Shown here one piece after another: positions 63,061 through 64,000 of a DNA stretch of 64,000 nucleotides; the stretch's first letter is position 1; each line of letters begins with the position of its first letter. Origin of the DNA: Sphaerolaimus hirsutus (lineage: Eukaryota; Nematoda; Chromadorea; Monhysterida; Sphaerolaimidae); the NCBI GenBank assembly GCA_964036195.1, contig OZ038456.1, positions 12,214,001-12,278,000 of the forward strand, in the 5' to 3' direction. The translations under genes were made by a program, and so were the position numbers. Below the pieces are notes generated by a model that made no database searches, was not told the origin of the DNA, and saw nothing but the letters and a program-made list of their open reading frames with translations.

Positions 63061-63376
63061 AGTTAGAATTCAAATTCACTTCAAATAGATTTTCTTGAAG
63101 TCAATTAAGACTTAATTGAGATCATTTTATCCATCGATTTTAGAGTTTGCAAGTTCAACGGTTTAGCTTCAGACGGTTTGGTTTGTTCCATCAAATGATT
63201 CAGATCAACTGTTGGATGAAATATTGCCGTCTACTCATACCCCTTTTGCAACACCTGGTCTGATCTATAAAAAATCACTGGCAAATAATTTTGGAAAAAT
63301 TAGTATTTTGGTAAACTAGGTAAAATACAGAAAAGTTAGTGCGCAAGCACGCAGTTTCATGGATGAAGGGAGGGGG
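63061..63376. other. Unassigned AT-rich sequence
   Basis: No repeat family or coding motif recognised between the B1 fragment and the family A element. Confidence 0.3.
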
Positions 63377-63384
63377 GTAAAGAC

Positions 63385-63730
63385 TAGTGATGTGAAAAGC
63401 GCCAGAACTTTGGCGCCAACTGCCAAAAGCGTCATGGCACTTTTCCGACCGCCAGAGCCAAGCGTCAATAGACCCAGAGCAAAATGGCACCAAGCGCCAG
63501 AAGCTCCATGGCATTTTTGGCTTTGACAGTAGCGCCAGCACCAGGCATTTTGTTCCTGGCGCCGGTCAAAAATAGCGCCAAGCGCAAAAGTGCTGAGGAG
63601 CTTCTCATGGGCATGGTGCCAAGCGCCAATGGCGCCACAGCAAAATGGAGCCAAGTGCCAAAAGCGCCATGACACTTTTTGCTTTAGAGCTAGTGCCAGG
63701 CGCCAGTGCCATGGCGCTTTTACATCACTA
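63385..63730. mobile_element. Family A hAT-like element
   Basis: TAGTGATGTGAAAAGCGCC to GCGCTTTTACATCACTA. Flanks GTAAAGAC and GTGTAGAC match at 6 of 8 bases. Close relative of 38973-39281. Confidence 0.8.
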
Positions 63731-63738
63731 GTGTAGAC

Positions 63739-64000
63739 TACCGTATTTCCTCGAAATACCCCCGGGGGGTGATTGTTTCATAGTGGTCCCGAGAGGGAGG
63801 GGGTTAAACGAGGGGGGGGGGGTATTTCGAGGGGGGGTTATTATTTCACAAGAAAATTTTTGAAAACCAAGTACGAAATTGTCGTCTGAAACGTACGCAG
63901 ACGTCGAAAAATGCAACAAAAACTGCCATTTATAAGGTTCTGTAGACTAATATTAGTATGTAGATGGTATGTACACTGTTCTAACGTGACACCGACATTG
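63739..64000. mobile_element. B1-type element, runs off the window
   Basis: TA then CCGTATTTCCTCGAAATACC, GGGGGGTATTTCGAGGGGG words, and the centre with GAAACGTACGCAGACGTC also seen inverted at 58995-59035. Confidence 0.7.

Overview
This window is repeat-dominated DNA from an invertebrate animal. The evidence is a BEL/Pao retrotransposon (a metazoan-restricted group), a secreted trypsin-type protease split over six exons, and an APE-type LINE. I cannot name the phylum. There is no bacterial or viral backbone. Almost all of the 64 kb is mobile DNA, much of it nested, and most of the long open frames are by-products of short tandem repeats whose period is a multiple of three.

Layout. 1-1.1 kb: fragment of a BEL reverse transcriptase (minus). 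1.1-17.4 kb: a mosaic of palindromic and foldback elements around GC-rich single-copy islands at 3.4-3.9, 4.4/5.8, 6.2-6.5, 7.2-8.3 and 8.4-9.3 kb. One island holds a convincing first coding exon with TATA box and initiator (minus, 7614-7868). Another holds a candidate terminal exon split by a hAT-like insertion. 17.5-36.9 kb: a nest. An integrase-plus-coiled-coil retroelement remnant (plus) is interrupted by a near full-length BEL element with an envelope-like gene (minus, 19543-36223). The BEL is itself interrupted by a 1.4 kb foldback (22793-24213) and a 5.8 kb palindromic element (26200-32037). The latter carries inverted 39-bp arrays, a small LTR element (27671-29578) and an assembly gap. 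Removing each of three layers with one target-site copy restores the reading frame beneath. 37-64 kb: a trypsin-like gene (minus, 59431 to 39944) in which all consensus parts are present, but whose introns are filled with transposons, including a 3.9 kb LINE on the opposite strand (43382-47285).

The most unusual content is the short-element population. Many families follow one plan: a short fixed terminal cap followed by a family-specific short word that is repeated and inverted inwards. Caps include TAGTGATG (filled with GGCGCC words; 8-bp target duplications), TAGGG (filled with GGATCGG, GGAAACGG or homopolymer words; 8-bp duplications) and TACCGTAWW (five different fillings; TA duplications). 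The 8-bp duplications point to hAT-type transposition, and the TA duplications to a TA-targeting superfamily. No autonomous transposase gene was found here. The smallest copy is a bare 38-bp perfect palindrome of two caps (50099-50136).

The only host functions I can propose are the trypsin-like protease and an unrecognised protein starting at 7868.
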